DNA from: Halanaerobiales bacterium
GTDB lineage: Bacteria; Bacillota; Halanaerobiia; Halanaerobiales; M55B127
Assembly (NCBI GenBank): GCA_021736945.1
Contig: JAIPEX010000013.1
Span: forward strand, 1-37,403
DNA: 37,403 bases
Direction of reading: 5' to 3'
Each line of letters begins with the position of its first letter. The first letter of the stretch is position 1. Below the pieces are notes generated by a model. The model made no database searches. It worked only from the letters and a program-made list of their open reading frames with translations, and was not told where the DNA came from. The position numbers and the translations under genes are program-made. This document shows positions 21,636 to 30,171 of this stretch, in pieces.

Positions 21636-23441
21636 TTATTCTACAATTTTCTGTTGTTTTTTACTCGTCAATTTATATAACACAAAAATGATTATAAATA
21701 TTATGGATATGGTAATAACAGTAGTCAAGGTGGTATTAAAACCTATATTTAAAATTGTACCAACTGTAATTGCTGTTAATACCATAACCCCAGCTGACTT
21801 CAACATGCTATTTAACCCTAATTCTCTAAATAAAATTATAAAAGTAGCTACACAGGGGAAATAAACTGTTAAAATAGTACTAGCTATTACCAACTGCTTA
21901 ATAGTTAAATCCAAAGGAGCTAACATACCCATAGCTAAATCTTTTCTTAGAAACCCCATTAGCAAAGCAGAAATTACCTCTTTAGGTAATCCAAATAGTG
22001 TTGAAAAAACTGGACCTAATACTCTAGTTAGTAAATCAAAGAAGCCCAGAGCATACATTGTATTTACTGCTAATACACCTAATAATACAAACGGAATTGC
22101 TTCTTTCAAGAAATTGATTACCCTCATCCAAAGTTTTTTAAATACTATATCTAATAATGGTCTCCTTAAAGTCGGAATTTCAATAAGTAAATCACTGCTG
22201 TAGCCCGGCAGAAAATAATTTAATAGTAAACCTACAATTATCCAAACAATAAATAATGCTGTAAAAACAAATGAAACATATATACCACCAAAAGCCCCTA
22301 CTAAGCCTATAATCATAGCGGTCTGGGCCATGCAAGGTATTGAGATAGACATTAAAGTACTAGCAATAAACTGTTCTCTTTTACTATCAAGGTTCCGAGC
22401 AGCTAAAGCTGCCGGCACATTACACCCAAAACCAAGAATCATTGGTATTATTGAAAAACCATGTAATCCAACTTTATGCATTAAATTATCTAATAAAACT
22501 GCAAGTCGAGGCAGGTATCCTGAATCTTCTAAAATGCTTAAAACAAAATAAAATGAAATAATATATGGTAATACTGCAGCAAAAGGTATAAATATTCCGG
22601 TAGTAAGTAAACCAAAAGACTGTTCGAAATCGATCTGACCATTTACTAACTGTCCTATTAAAAGGTCATGTAAAAAAGTACCTTCGTTAATAAAATTGCT
22701 AATGGAGAGCAAAAATGTGTGGTAGGGCCCTTCAAAAAATGGTTCCGCTACATAAGTTATCAGTCCTTCACCTATAAATCTGATTACTATAAAGGTCAGA
22801 TATAATACAATTCCTGCTATCGGAATACCAGTCCAGGGTTTTAAAGTATATTCTTCTAAAAGTTCTTTACTGGAATGATGTTTAGGTTTAATTCTTTGAA
22901 CATTATTTATGATGTGCCCTATTTTCGCCCATCTCTCATCATTTGAGAGTTTTTTAAATTCTTTTATTTCTCTATATTCTAAATAATTTAAAGCTTCTTT
23001 TAATCCTTTGCCGGTAGTAGCAACTGTTGGTATTACTGGTACCTTAAGTCGGTTTTGTAATTTTTCTAAATCAATATCAATTCCTTTATGCTTAGTCTCA
23101 TCCCACATATTTAATAATATTACAACAGGTATGTCTCTTTCTAAAAGCTGAAGGGTTAGGTTTAAATTTCTTTCTAAATTAGTTGCATCAACTATATTAA
23201 AAACTATGTCACCTTCTTGTAACATTTCCACTGCAACTTCTTCTGCTTTATTGGTCGGATCTAAAGTATAGGTCCCAGGTACATCAATTAATTCAATATT
23301 TTTACCTTCATGTTTAAATAGTCCTTTTTTATATTCTACTGTAGTTCCAGCATAATTAGAAGAGGTTACACTGGTTCCAGTTAATCTTGAAAATATGACG
23401 CTTTTACCTACATTTGGATTTCCCATTAATAATACTTTCAT
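21636..23441 (-). CDS. feoB: Ferrous iron transport protein B
   Basis: 601 aa; GNPNVGKSVIFSRLTG G1, DVPGTY G3, NMWDE G4; FeoB gate domains (GFGCNVPAALAARNLDSKREQ, GFLRKDLAMGML). Confidence 0.97.
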   Translation of the reverse strand: MKVLLMGNPNVGKSVIFSRLTGTSVTSSNYAGTTVEYKKGLFKHEGKNIELIDVPGTYTLDPTNKAEEVAVEMLQEGDIVFNIVDATNLERNLNLTLQLLERDIPVVILLNMWDETKHKGIDIDLEKLQNRLKVPVIPTVATTGKGLKEALNYLEYREIKEFKKLSNDERWAKIGHIINNVQRIKPKHHSSKELLEEYTLKPWTGIPIAGIVLYLTFIVIRFIGEGLITYVAEPFFEGPYHTFLLSISNFINEGTFLHDLLIGQLVNGQIDFEQSFGLLTTGIFIPFAAVLPYIISFYFVLSILEDSGYLPRLAVLLDNLMHKVGLHGFSIIPMILGFGCNVPAALAARNLDSKREQFIASTLMSISIPCMAQTAMIIGLVGAFGGIYVSFVFTALFIVWIIVGLLLNYFLPGYSSDLLIEIPTLRRPLLDIVFKKLWMRVINFLKEAIPFVLLGVLAVNTMYALGFFDLLTRVLGPVFSTLFGLPKEVISALLMGFLRKDLAMGMLAPLDLTIKQLVIASTILTVYFPCVATFIILFRELGLNSMLKSAGVMVLTAITVGTILNIGFNTTLTTVITISIIFIIIFVLYKLTSKKQQKIVE

Positions 23442-23442
23442 T

Positions 23443-23688
23443 TTACTCTATTACCTTTACCATTATTTTTTCAGCCATTCCCCTTCCGATCGCTACCCGG
23501 GAACTATTATCTATTTGGATAGTAATCGGACCTTTTAATACCATATCACTAACTTTCTTTATTTGCTTACCCTTTCTTATTCCTAAAGAATCAAGTTTCT
23601 TTTTGAGCTTTTTCCCACCTTTAAAGGAAAACACTTCCCCTTTTTTACCTGCTTTTAAGTCCGCTAATGATATTATATTTTTCTCCAC
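23443..23688 (-). CDS. feoA: Ferrous iron transport protein A (proposed GTG start at 23688, not 23784)
   Basis: FeoA SH3-like core (ISLADLKAGKKGEVFSFKGGKKLKKKLDSLGIRKGKQIKKVSDM...GPITIQIDNSSRVAIGRGMAEKIMV). AGGGG SD precedes GTG GAG AAA; longer ORF start would run through promoter and Fur box. Confidence 0.87.
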   Translation of the reverse strand: MEKNIISLADLKAGKKGEVFSFKGGKKLKKKLDSLGIRKGKQIKKVSDMVLKGPITIQIDNSSRVAIGRGMAEKIMVKVIE

Positions 23689-23714
23689 TATTAGATCAAC
23701 CCCTGGATATATAT

Positions 23715-23729
23715 TGATATTCATTATCA
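23715..23729 (-). promoter_or_regulatory. Fur-box-like operator upstream of feoA
   Basis: TGATAAT-G-AATATCA on -, compared with the 7-1-7 Fur consensus TGATAATNATTATCA: one mismatch. Confidence 0.75.
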
Positions 23730-23745
23730 TTGTATTCATGTTTAT

Positions 23746-23774
23746 ATAGTAACATAACTTTAAAATTAGTTCAA
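23746..23774 (-). promoter_or_regulatory. Candidate feoAB promoter
   Basis: TTGAAC (23769-23774), 17-bp spacer, TACTAT (23746-23751) on -, directly upstream of the Fur box. Confidence 0.5.
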
Positions 23775-24998
23775 TATCATACATTTCTTTCTTTTATCAA
23801 TAAAAAATGCGGATAACATTACCAATGAAACCAAAAGGAAAGTTAAAGTGTAACCTAATAAGTTTATTAAAATACCACCCGCAAGTGGAAGGATAATTAC
23901 TAAAATGTTAAGGCTATCTCTAATTCCTAAATATACTGTTCTTTGATCTGCAGGTGTTATATCAAGTAAATAAGGTGTGAAGCCTATCTTTCGACCACTA
24001 ATTACAAAACCAATTAAAAGGAAAAGATATTTATATAATCCAGGATCTAAGTGACCAGCTATTAGAGCTAGAATAGGTATTATTCCACCAATTAATACAC
24101 AAACACGAACAACATATCGCGCCCCTTTTTTATCACCCAAATAACCCCAGAAAATATTTGATAAAATCATTCCTGTTATTTGAAATAGAAGAAAAGTACC
24201 TACATACTGACTAGAAAGGTTAAAGGTGTCTTTCGCAAATACTATATAAAAAGGAAGTATCATTAGACTAAAACTAGATAAATTTTCAATGATTACAAAT
24301 TTTAAAAATGCAGGATCATTTTTTAATAGTTGGGGAACTCTCTTTAAAAAACTTAAAAGTTTTAATTTTTCTTCACTTACAATGGAAGGTTTCTCCTCTA
24401 TCATCCAAAAAGATATGGCAGCTATAATAAGTCCTATAAAACCAATAATAAGTAATATACTATAATTATTAGGAAAAGAAAAATTGCCTGGACTAAATAT
24501 ATATTTTACTATTAAACCACCAGAAAAAGCCATTACACTAGCCACAAATTGTTTAGAAGCAAATATTTTTTCCCGTTCCCCTTTAGTAGTTAACTTCCCA
24601 ATTATCTCAGTGTAAGAAAGAGAGGCAAAACCACCACTAAGTGAAAAGATAAAGATAAATATAAAAAAGAACGTAATAACTATCAAAGGATTTTCTTTTC
24701 CATAAAAGTAAGTTGTTAATGCCATTCCTAGAAAAGAAAATGCCCTTAAATATATACCGGTTAGTAATATTTTCTTTTTGTATTTTACATAACTTAGATA
24801 ATGACTAAATATAATATTAAATAGTCTTGGCACCCCTAGTATCATAGAATATAATAGACCAAATATAATTTTTGAATCTATTAATTCTGAAATAAGGGAA
24901 GGTAAAACTGTATTTAAATCTATCATGGACATTGTTAAAGCTAAAAACGCTCCGTGCCACAAAAATATAAAATATATTTTTTTGTTTTTTATATTAAT
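23766..24998 (-). CDS. Major facilitator superfamily transporter
   Basis: ~410 aa, ~12 TM, WGYLGDKKGAR MFS loop motif. ORF track begins at 25043, but the strong SD (AAGGGAGGGG) lies inside it, before an ATT codon at 24998. Confidence 0.83.
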   Translation of the reverse strand: MNIKNKKIYFIFLWHGAFLALTMSMIDLNTVLPSLISELIDSKIIFGLLYSMILGVPRLFNIIFSHYLSYVKYKKKILLTGIYLRAFSFLGMALTTYFYGKENPLIVITFFFIFIFIFSLSGGFASLSYTEIIGKLTTKGEREKIFASKQFVASVMAFSGGLIVKYIFSPGNFSFPNNYSILLIIGFIGLIIAAISFWMIEEKPSIVSEEKLKLLSFLKRVPQLLKNDPAFLKFVIIENLSSFSLMILPFYIVFAKDTFNLSSQYVGTFLLFQITGMILSNIFWGYLGDKKGARYVVRVCVLIGGIIPILALIAGHLDPGLYKYLFLLIGFVISGRKIGFTPYLLDITPADQRTVYLGIRDSLNILVIILPLAGGILINLLGYTLTFLLVSLVMLSAFFIDKRKKCMILN

Positions 24999-25095
24999 AA
25001 CTACCCCTCCCTTTTTTATTTCAATCGCATACAATATTATCAAAGAGTATAGACATATTCTGTAAAGTGGTTACATTTTATAAATTCATAAGACA

Positions 25096-25125
25096 ATAAA
25101 AAAAGACCCCGCTAAGGGCCCTTTT
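25096..25125 (-). terminator. Putative terminator downstream of the acidic secreted protein gene
   Basis: AAAAGACCCC/GGGCCCTTTT imperfect hairpin followed by a U7 tract on -. Confidence 0.55.
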
Positions 25126-25147
25126 AAATCTCAACAAAATTAATTAT

Positions 25148-25708
25148 TTATTTTTTACCATTGCTATTTCCGTTATTTCCACTATTTCCTTTATTTTCAT
25201 TTTTATTCTTATTTTTTTCAGCGTTTTCATTTCGGTTTTGAGCTTGTGTTGCAGTTAAGTCTCCATCGGAATCTTCTTCTTGGTCTTGGTCTTGGTCTCT
25301 ATTTCTTACTCGATCTTTATTTTTATCAAGAAATTCTTGTATATGGTCGGAAAGATCTTGTCCAGTCCAATCTCCATGATCTTCTTTATATTGTGCTATT
25401 GAAGAAGATAAATCTTCTCCGAAGCTTTCTTTATCGGTATCTTCTTCATCTTCATCTCCGTCTTCATCTAACTCTAGTTCTTCTAACATCTCATTTATTG
25501 TCGCTTCATCAACTGTTTCATTATCTTCTAAATCTTTTAAGGCATCTTCTAAAGAAGCTATTTCATCTTCGCTAAGATAATCTAAATCATATTCTTCTAC
25601 TAAACTTGTGTTTTCTGAGTCCCCATCCTCCTGTGCTAACACTGCAGGTACTACCAATAATAGCAACACCAATGTCAATGAAAGTATTTTTAACTTCTTA
25701 TTAAACAT
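25148..25708 (-). CDS. Secreted, highly acidic, low-complexity protein of unknown function
   Basis: 186 aa; signal peptide (MFNKKLKILSLTLVLLLLVVPAVLAQ), Asp/Glu-rich centre, Asn/Lys/Gly-rich tail; GAGGGGG SD before ATG. Confidence 0.85.
   Translation of the reverse strand: MFNKKLKILSLTLVLLLLVVPAVLAQEDGDSENTSLVEEYDLDYLSEDEIASLEDALKDLEDNETVDEATINEMLEELELDEDGDEDEEDTDKESFGEDLSSSIAQYKEDHGDWTGQDLSDHIQEFLDKNKDRVRNRDQDQDQEEDSDGDLTATQAQNRNENAEKNKNKNENKGNSGNNGNSNGKK
25279..25296. repeat. Short tandem hexanucleotide repeat (CTTGGT)x3
   Basis: Three exact copies, encoding DQDQDQ on the minus strand within the acidic protein. Confidence 0.9.
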
Positions 25709-25771
25709 TACATTTTCCCCCTCAATTTATAATTTTGTTTTTGGAGTTTCTTTAAATCAATAAGCAGGAAA

Positions 25772-25808
25772 AACAAAAAAGCCTATTGACTTAAAAAGCC
25801 ATAGACTT
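25772..25808 (-). terminator. Riboswitch-associated intrinsic terminator (expression platform)
   Basis: On -: AAGTCTATGGCTT-TTT-AAGTC(A)ATAGGCTT followed by TTTTGTTTTT; ~13-bp stem with G-U pairs and one bulge, starting 8 nt after the aptamer core. Confidence 0.85.
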
Positions 25809-25810
25809 AA

Positions 25811-25890
25811 AATTATGGCAGCCTGGCGATCTTAAAAATAAGATCCATAGCTTTGCGTCCCCCCTTCACAAAGGGTTTGCCTTTTTCTTC
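25811..25890 (-). promoter_or_regulatory. Cyclic di-GMP-I riboswitch (GEMM-I) aptamer
   Basis: On -: GGCAAACC (25874-25881), P2 hairpin CCCTT..AAGGG with GTGA (GNRA) loop, GGGACGCAAAGC (25850-25861), P3 helix GATCTTA/TAAGATC (25828-25845), GCCAGGCTGCC (25817-25827). Confidence 0.93.
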
Positions 25891-25916
25891 GATAATTATT
25901 TTTTTACTGTAAATTA

Positions 25917-25945
25917 AATTTATCATATTATTTTCAACAAGTCAA
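25917..25945 (-). promoter_or_regulatory. Candidate sigma-A promoter driving the riboswitch leader
   Basis: TTGACT (25940-25945), 17-bp spacer, TAAATT (25917-25922) on -, ~30 nt upstream of the aptamer. Confidence 0.6.
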
Positions 25946-26011
25946 CCGTCTAAAGCTAAGTAAATATCTCATCTTTTTGTTACCACTATTATACAAAGTA
26001 TCTGCTTTCAT

Positions 26012-27136
26012 TTATTTTTCAATAACTTCTTCTTTTTTTAAGTTATCATTATCTAAAAGTCCTAATAAAACACCGGAATATACTGTTGCTAAATCATTGA
26101 AGATTACATGAACCCAAAATCCAATTAAAATAGCAATAATAACTTTCTTATACTTATTTTGTACTTTCCAGGCGTTCTTAAAAATTCTATAAAATATCCA
26201 GCCAAAGAAAAAGAGTCCTCCTATAATTCCCCATCCAGTAATAATATTCAAATAATTATTGTGTGGGGTCATTGCATCAATCTTTTCCCCGGGCACTTTA
26301 TAATTGGGATAAGCAGTATGAAAGTTTCCAGGTCCAACACCAAAAAAGAAGTTATCTTTAACCATTAATAAAGCACCTTCATATACTTTTAATCGCATAT
26401 AGTTACTACGATCTTGCAAAGAAAATATTGATAAAGCTCTTCTGTAAAATCTGTTATTAGTAAATAAGGCAACTGCTACTAATGAAGTTAATACACCTAT
26501 GACCTTCCAGGACATAAAAACCGCTAAAACAAATCCTCCTGCTGCAGTACCCACCATTGCACCTCTTGAACTAGAGATTATTAATGCTACCAGGTTCAAA
26601 ATTAAAAATAGTAGATATAAACCCTTTTTCTTTTTTGTCTTTTCTATTATCAAGAAACCTAATGCACCAATTATTCCGGCCTGTATAATTACTCCTAAAC
26701 CATTATCACCAATTCCTAAAATATATGCTCTCCCGTTACCATTAATTAATTCTACACCTTTATACACTACTTTCCAAGAAAAATAATGAGCTAATATAGT
26801 AATAATAGCCAGAAGAGTAGTACCTTTGACCATATCCTTTATAAATACAACAGGATTATCAACAAAATATTTACCCATTATATAAAACCAAATAAATATA
26901 AAAGGTATTAAAAATGATGGTATTGCTTTGGAAACACTATAAGATCCAATTATACTTATAATTCCTGAAATAAATAAGCCGGCCCAAAAAAACAAATTTA
27001 CTTTATCCCAATCAGCATTTTTTAGTCTTTTACCTCTAGTTGTAGAAAGGACCACCAAATTCAAGATGTTAAAAGCCGGATTAATATTCATAGTAAATCC
27101 CATTATTCGTTCCCATATTTTAGCTAATTTCTTCAT
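26012..27136 (-). CDS. O-antigen ligase/polymerase (WaaL/Wzy-like) family membrane protein
   Basis: 374 aa, ~10 TM; GVGPGNFHTAYPNYKVPGEKIDAMTPHNNYLNIITGWGIIGGLFF periplasmic-loop motif. Confidence 0.88.
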   Translation of the reverse strand: MKKLAKIWERIMGFTMNINPAFNILNLVVLSTTRGKRLKNADWDKVNLFFWAGLFISGIISIIGSYSVSKAIPSFLIPFIFIWFYIMGKYFVDNPVVFIKDMVKGTTLLAIITILAHYFSWKVVYKGVELINGNGRAYILGIGDNGLGVIIQAGIIGALGFLIIEKTKKKKGLYLLFLILNLVALIISSSRGAMVGTAAGGFVLAVFMSWKVIGVLTSLVAVALFTNNRFYRRALSIFSLQDRSNYMRLKVYEGALLMVKDNFFFGVGPGNFHTAYPNYKVPGEKIDAMTPHNNYLNIITGWGIIGGLFFFGWIFYRIFKNAWKVQNKYKKVIIAILIGFWVHVIFNDLATVYSGVLLGLLDNDNLKKEEVIEK

Positions 27137-27148
27137 TTAAACACCCCA

Positions 27149-28318
27149 TTATAGAAAATCTTTTATCCTATTTACTGTTTTAGTAACTGCGCCTCTTTCT
27201 CCCATTCTTTTTTGTCCAATTTCACTTCTTTTTTTATATTCTTCATCATCTTCTAAAAGTTCTATAATAGAATACGCAACATTTACAAAATTGCGGTCTA
27301 CAAATTTCACTCCATCTCCTAAAAGTCTTTTTTGATCTGCAGCAAACTCATAATCAAATTGCGCTCCGGTTCCAGGAAAAGTAACTACTGGTTTCCCTAA
27401 TCCAACTGCCTGTTCATTAGCAGTACCAGCCATTCCTAAAAATAATTCTGCTTGATTTAACACATCACCAAAACCATTGTAAATTATAGAAACTTTACTC
27501 ATACCACTCGGAGAAATAATTTGAAGTTTAACATTTTTACCACTTTTTTTCTTAATATGCCAATTTATGTTCTGCAATTTATTTTTAAGCTTTGAAATTG
27601 AAAAATTACCAGCTACAGCCACTAAAAATTCGTACTTCTCTTTTTTAAGTTTTTCTAATTCTTCTATTACTTTAATAAAGTCTAACATATTATCATAAGC
27701 TTCTACTCTACTCCCGGGTAAAATTCCTATTTTAATACTTTCAGGATCAAGTCCAAAATCAATGTTTTTTATTTCAAAACAATCCATCATTAAGTTACCA
27801 TTAAATTCAGCTTTAATGTCATTTTCTACTAAATCTTTTTTTGTTTTTTGATCGCGAGGTAATACAAGATTAGCATATTTTCTCATCAAATATTTTTCAA
27901 TTTTATAATGTCCATTGATATATTCTGATTTAGCAGTAGGTATAAAGATTATATCTCCACCTAAAAATAGCCCAGTTAATAATAATATATAAACATCTCC
28001 TACTACAATTGATAATTCATTTTGTCTTTTGTGTTTTCTTAACTCTTTAATTTGTTTAAAAGTATTGACTAATAAACCTGATTTAATATCTTTTAATAAA
28101 TTTTGCCAACTGTTTCTTGCAAATCCACCACTTGGTAGAGTTTTTCTGGGGCCTAATATTTTAACAGGTAAACTTTCAAAACGATCTCCTTTACCCACAA
28201 TTGGCAATACTGATATATCTAACTCTAAACTGGTTTCTTTTAAAAGTGACTCTATTAATTTAGAAGTCATCAGATCTTCCCCATGACCATTACTTATAAA
28301 CATTAATTTATTCTTCAT
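27149..28318 (-). CDS. Lipid-A-disaccharide synthase-related glycosyltransferase
   Basis: LMFISNGHGEDLMTSKLIESL; GILPGSRVEAYDNM; FLGMAGTANEQAVGLGKPVVTFPGTGAQFDYEFAADQKRLLGDG. Internal Met at 28318 avoids a long overlap with the upstream ABC gene. Confidence 0.85.
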   Translation of the reverse strand: MKNKLMFISNGHGEDLMTSKLIESLLKETSLELDISVLPIVGKGDRFESLPVKILGPRKTLPSGGFARNSWQNLLKDIKSGLLVNTFKQIKELRKHKRQNELSIVVGDVYILLLTGLFLGGDIIFIPTAKSEYINGHYKIEKYLMRKYANLVLPRDQKTKKDLVENDIKAEFNGNLMMDCFEIKNIDFGLDPESIKIGILPGSRVEAYDNMLDFIKVIEELEKLKKEKYEFLVAVAGNFSISKLKNKLQNINWHIKKKSGKNVKLQIISPSGMSKVSIIYNGFGDVLNQAELFLGMAGTANEQAVGLGKPVVTFPGTGAQFDYEFAADQKRLLGDGVKFVDRNFVNVAYSIIELLEDDEEYKKRSEIGQKRMGERGAVTKTVNRIKDFL

Positions 28319-28322
28319 ATAA

Positions 28323-30047
28323 TCATTCCTGTTCAAATTGTGATTTATATAGTCTATAATAATAACCTTCATTATCTAAAAGTTTCTCGTGACTTCCTTC
28401 TTCCACAATTTCTCCTTCTTCGATCACTATAATTTTATCAGCATTAATAATTGTAGAAAGACGATGTGCAATTACAAATGTAGTTCTGTCTTTTATTAAT
28501 CTTTCTAAAGCTTCTTGAATTAAGGACTCAGATCTTAAATCCAAAGAAGAAGTTGCTTCATCCAAAATTAAAATTTTATGATCAGTTAATAGTGCCCTGG
28601 CAATAGAAATTCTTTGTTTTTGCCCACCAGAAAGGGAAACACCTCTTTCCCCAACTTCCGTTTCATAGCCATTATCGAAATCTACGATAAATTGATGTGC
28701 ATTAGCTTTTTTTGCGGCATCAATGATTTCTTCCCTTGACTTATTACTAGCACCATAAGCTATATTATCTGCGATGGTTCCCTTAAATAAAATTGTATCC
28801 TGAGGTACAATTCCAATTTGTTTACGTAAAGAGCTTAAGGTCACATCTTTAATATTTATTCCATCTATTCTAACTTCACCCATATCAACATCATAAAATC
28901 TAGGAATTAAATTAACTAATGTTGTTTTCCCGGCTCCACTATGTCCAACAAAAGCTACCATTTCACCTGGTTCCACTTTCAAATTAATATTATCTAAAAC
29001 TTTTTCTCCTTCATTATAACTAAAACTAACATTATCAAAAACAACTTCACCTTCAATAAGAGGCATATTTTCTGCATTATCTTTTTCAATTACTTTTTCT
29101 TCCACGTCTAATAAATCAAAGATCCTTTCAGAAGCCCCTACTGCTTTTTGCATTAAATTATAACTTTTACTTAAAATATTGATAGGACTAATCAAAAGAC
29201 CTATATATCCAATAAAAGTAATCAATTCACCGGTTGTCATTTCTCCTCTTAATACTTTATGACCACCGTACCATAAAAATGCAGCTGCACCAATTGAAAT
29301 TATTAGTTCAACGATTGGAGTTATGGTTGCTTCAATTTGTACTCCTTTAAGATTTTGTTTTAGTGTTCTATCATTTGCATCGGAAAACTTTTTAATTTCC
29401 TTTTCTTCATTATTAAATGCTTTAACAATCCTTACCGCTGATAAAGTTTCCTGTAATATATTTGTAACATTGCTCATCTCGTTTTGGATTTTAGTACTTA
29501 CCGATCTCATTTTAAACCCAAACTTGTTTATTACATATGATACCAAAGGTATAATTAAAAACGATACTAAGGCTAATTTCCAATCTATGTATAATAAAAA
29601 ACCTACAATCCCAATGATCATAATTGGTTGCAAGACTAAATTGGATAAACCATTAATTAAACTATTTTGAATAACATTTACATCATTAGTAACTCGTGAC
29701 ATTAAATCTCCTGTTCTTTGCCTTTCAAAAAAGCTTAGAGACAATTTTTGTAAATGTTCATATAAATCTTTTCTCAAATCAACGATTACATGCTGGCTCA
29801 TTCCCGAAATTAGATATTTCTGACCATAATTAAAGACTCCTTTTAAAAAATACAGCAAAACTGCACTTGCTGCAATATAATTAAGTATTAATTCATCTCC
29901 ACCGATTAAAACATCGTCAATTAAAAATTTGAACAACCAAGGAATTAATAATCCTATAATACCAACTAAAACTAAACAAACAAATCCCCCAATTAATTGA
30001 CTCAAATAAGGGCGCATATATCTAAAAAGTTTACGATAAGTTTTCAA
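28323..30047 (-). CDS. MsbA-like ABC transporter (fused permease/ATPase)
   Basis: TM domain plus GHSGAGKTTLVNLIPRFYD Walker A, VSLSGGQKQRISIARALL signature, KILILDEATSSLD. GGAGG SD overlaps the annotated TTG (30062); TTG at 30047 fits better. Confidence 0.9.
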   Translation of the reverse strand: MKTYRKLFRYMRPYLSQLIGGFVCLVLVGIIGLLIPWLFKFLIDDVLIGGDELILNYIAASAVLLYFLKGVFNYGQKYLISGMSQHVIVDLRKDLYEHLQKLSLSFFERQRTGDLMSRVTNDVNVIQNSLINGLSNLVLQPIMIIGIVGFLLYIDWKLALVSFLIIPLVSYVINKFGFKMRSVSTKIQNEMSNVTNILQETLSAVRIVKAFNNEEKEIKKFSDANDRTLKQNLKGVQIEATITPIVELIISIGAAAFLWYGGHKVLRGEMTTGELITFIGYIGLLISPINILSKSYNLMQKAVGASERIFDLLDVEEKVIEKDNAENMPLIEGEVVFDNVSFSYNEGEKVLDNINLKVEPGEMVAFVGHSGAGKTTLVNLIPRFYDVDMGEVRIDGINIKDVTLSSLRKQIGIVPQDTILFKGTIADNIAYGASNKSREEIIDAAKKANAHQFIVDFDNGYETEVGERGVSLSGGQKQRISIARALLTDHKILILDEATSSLDLRSESLIQEALERLIKDRTTFVIAHRLSTIINADKIIVIEEGEIVEEGSHEKLLDNEGYYYRLYKSQFEQE

Positions 30048-30103
30048 TTTCAATACCTCCAAAAAATATTATATAATATAATTATAATAACCTCAATCAA
30101 TAA

Positions 30104-30132
30104 TTGAATCTACTGACTAAATAATATATAAT
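30104..30132 (+). promoter_or_regulatory. Candidate sigma-A promoter for the GT2 gene
   Basis: TTGAAT (30104-30109), 17-bp spacer, TATAAT (30127-30132). Confidence 0.7.
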
Positions 30133-30171
30133 TATTAAAAAATTATTTGTAAATATAGGAGTGAATGTATT

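Noticed and set aside
23414-23749. 111 aa plus-strand ORF opposite feoA
   Set aside because: Shadow ORF of feoA and its promoter; Phe/Ile-rich without a credible SD.
25246-25575. 109 aa Leu-rich plus-strand ORF opposite the acidic protein
   Set aside because: Antisense artefact of the Asp/Glu codons of the minus-strand gene; no SD and no family resemblance.
25815-25890. cGAMP-specific (GEMM-Ib) interpretation of the riboswitch
   Set aside because: The position aligned to Vc2 G20 appears to be G rather than A; c-di-GMP is the more likely ligand, pending binding assays.
26159-26786. Plus-strand ORFs opposite the O-antigen ligase
   Set aside because: Antisense shadow ORFs of a clear membrane-protein gene.
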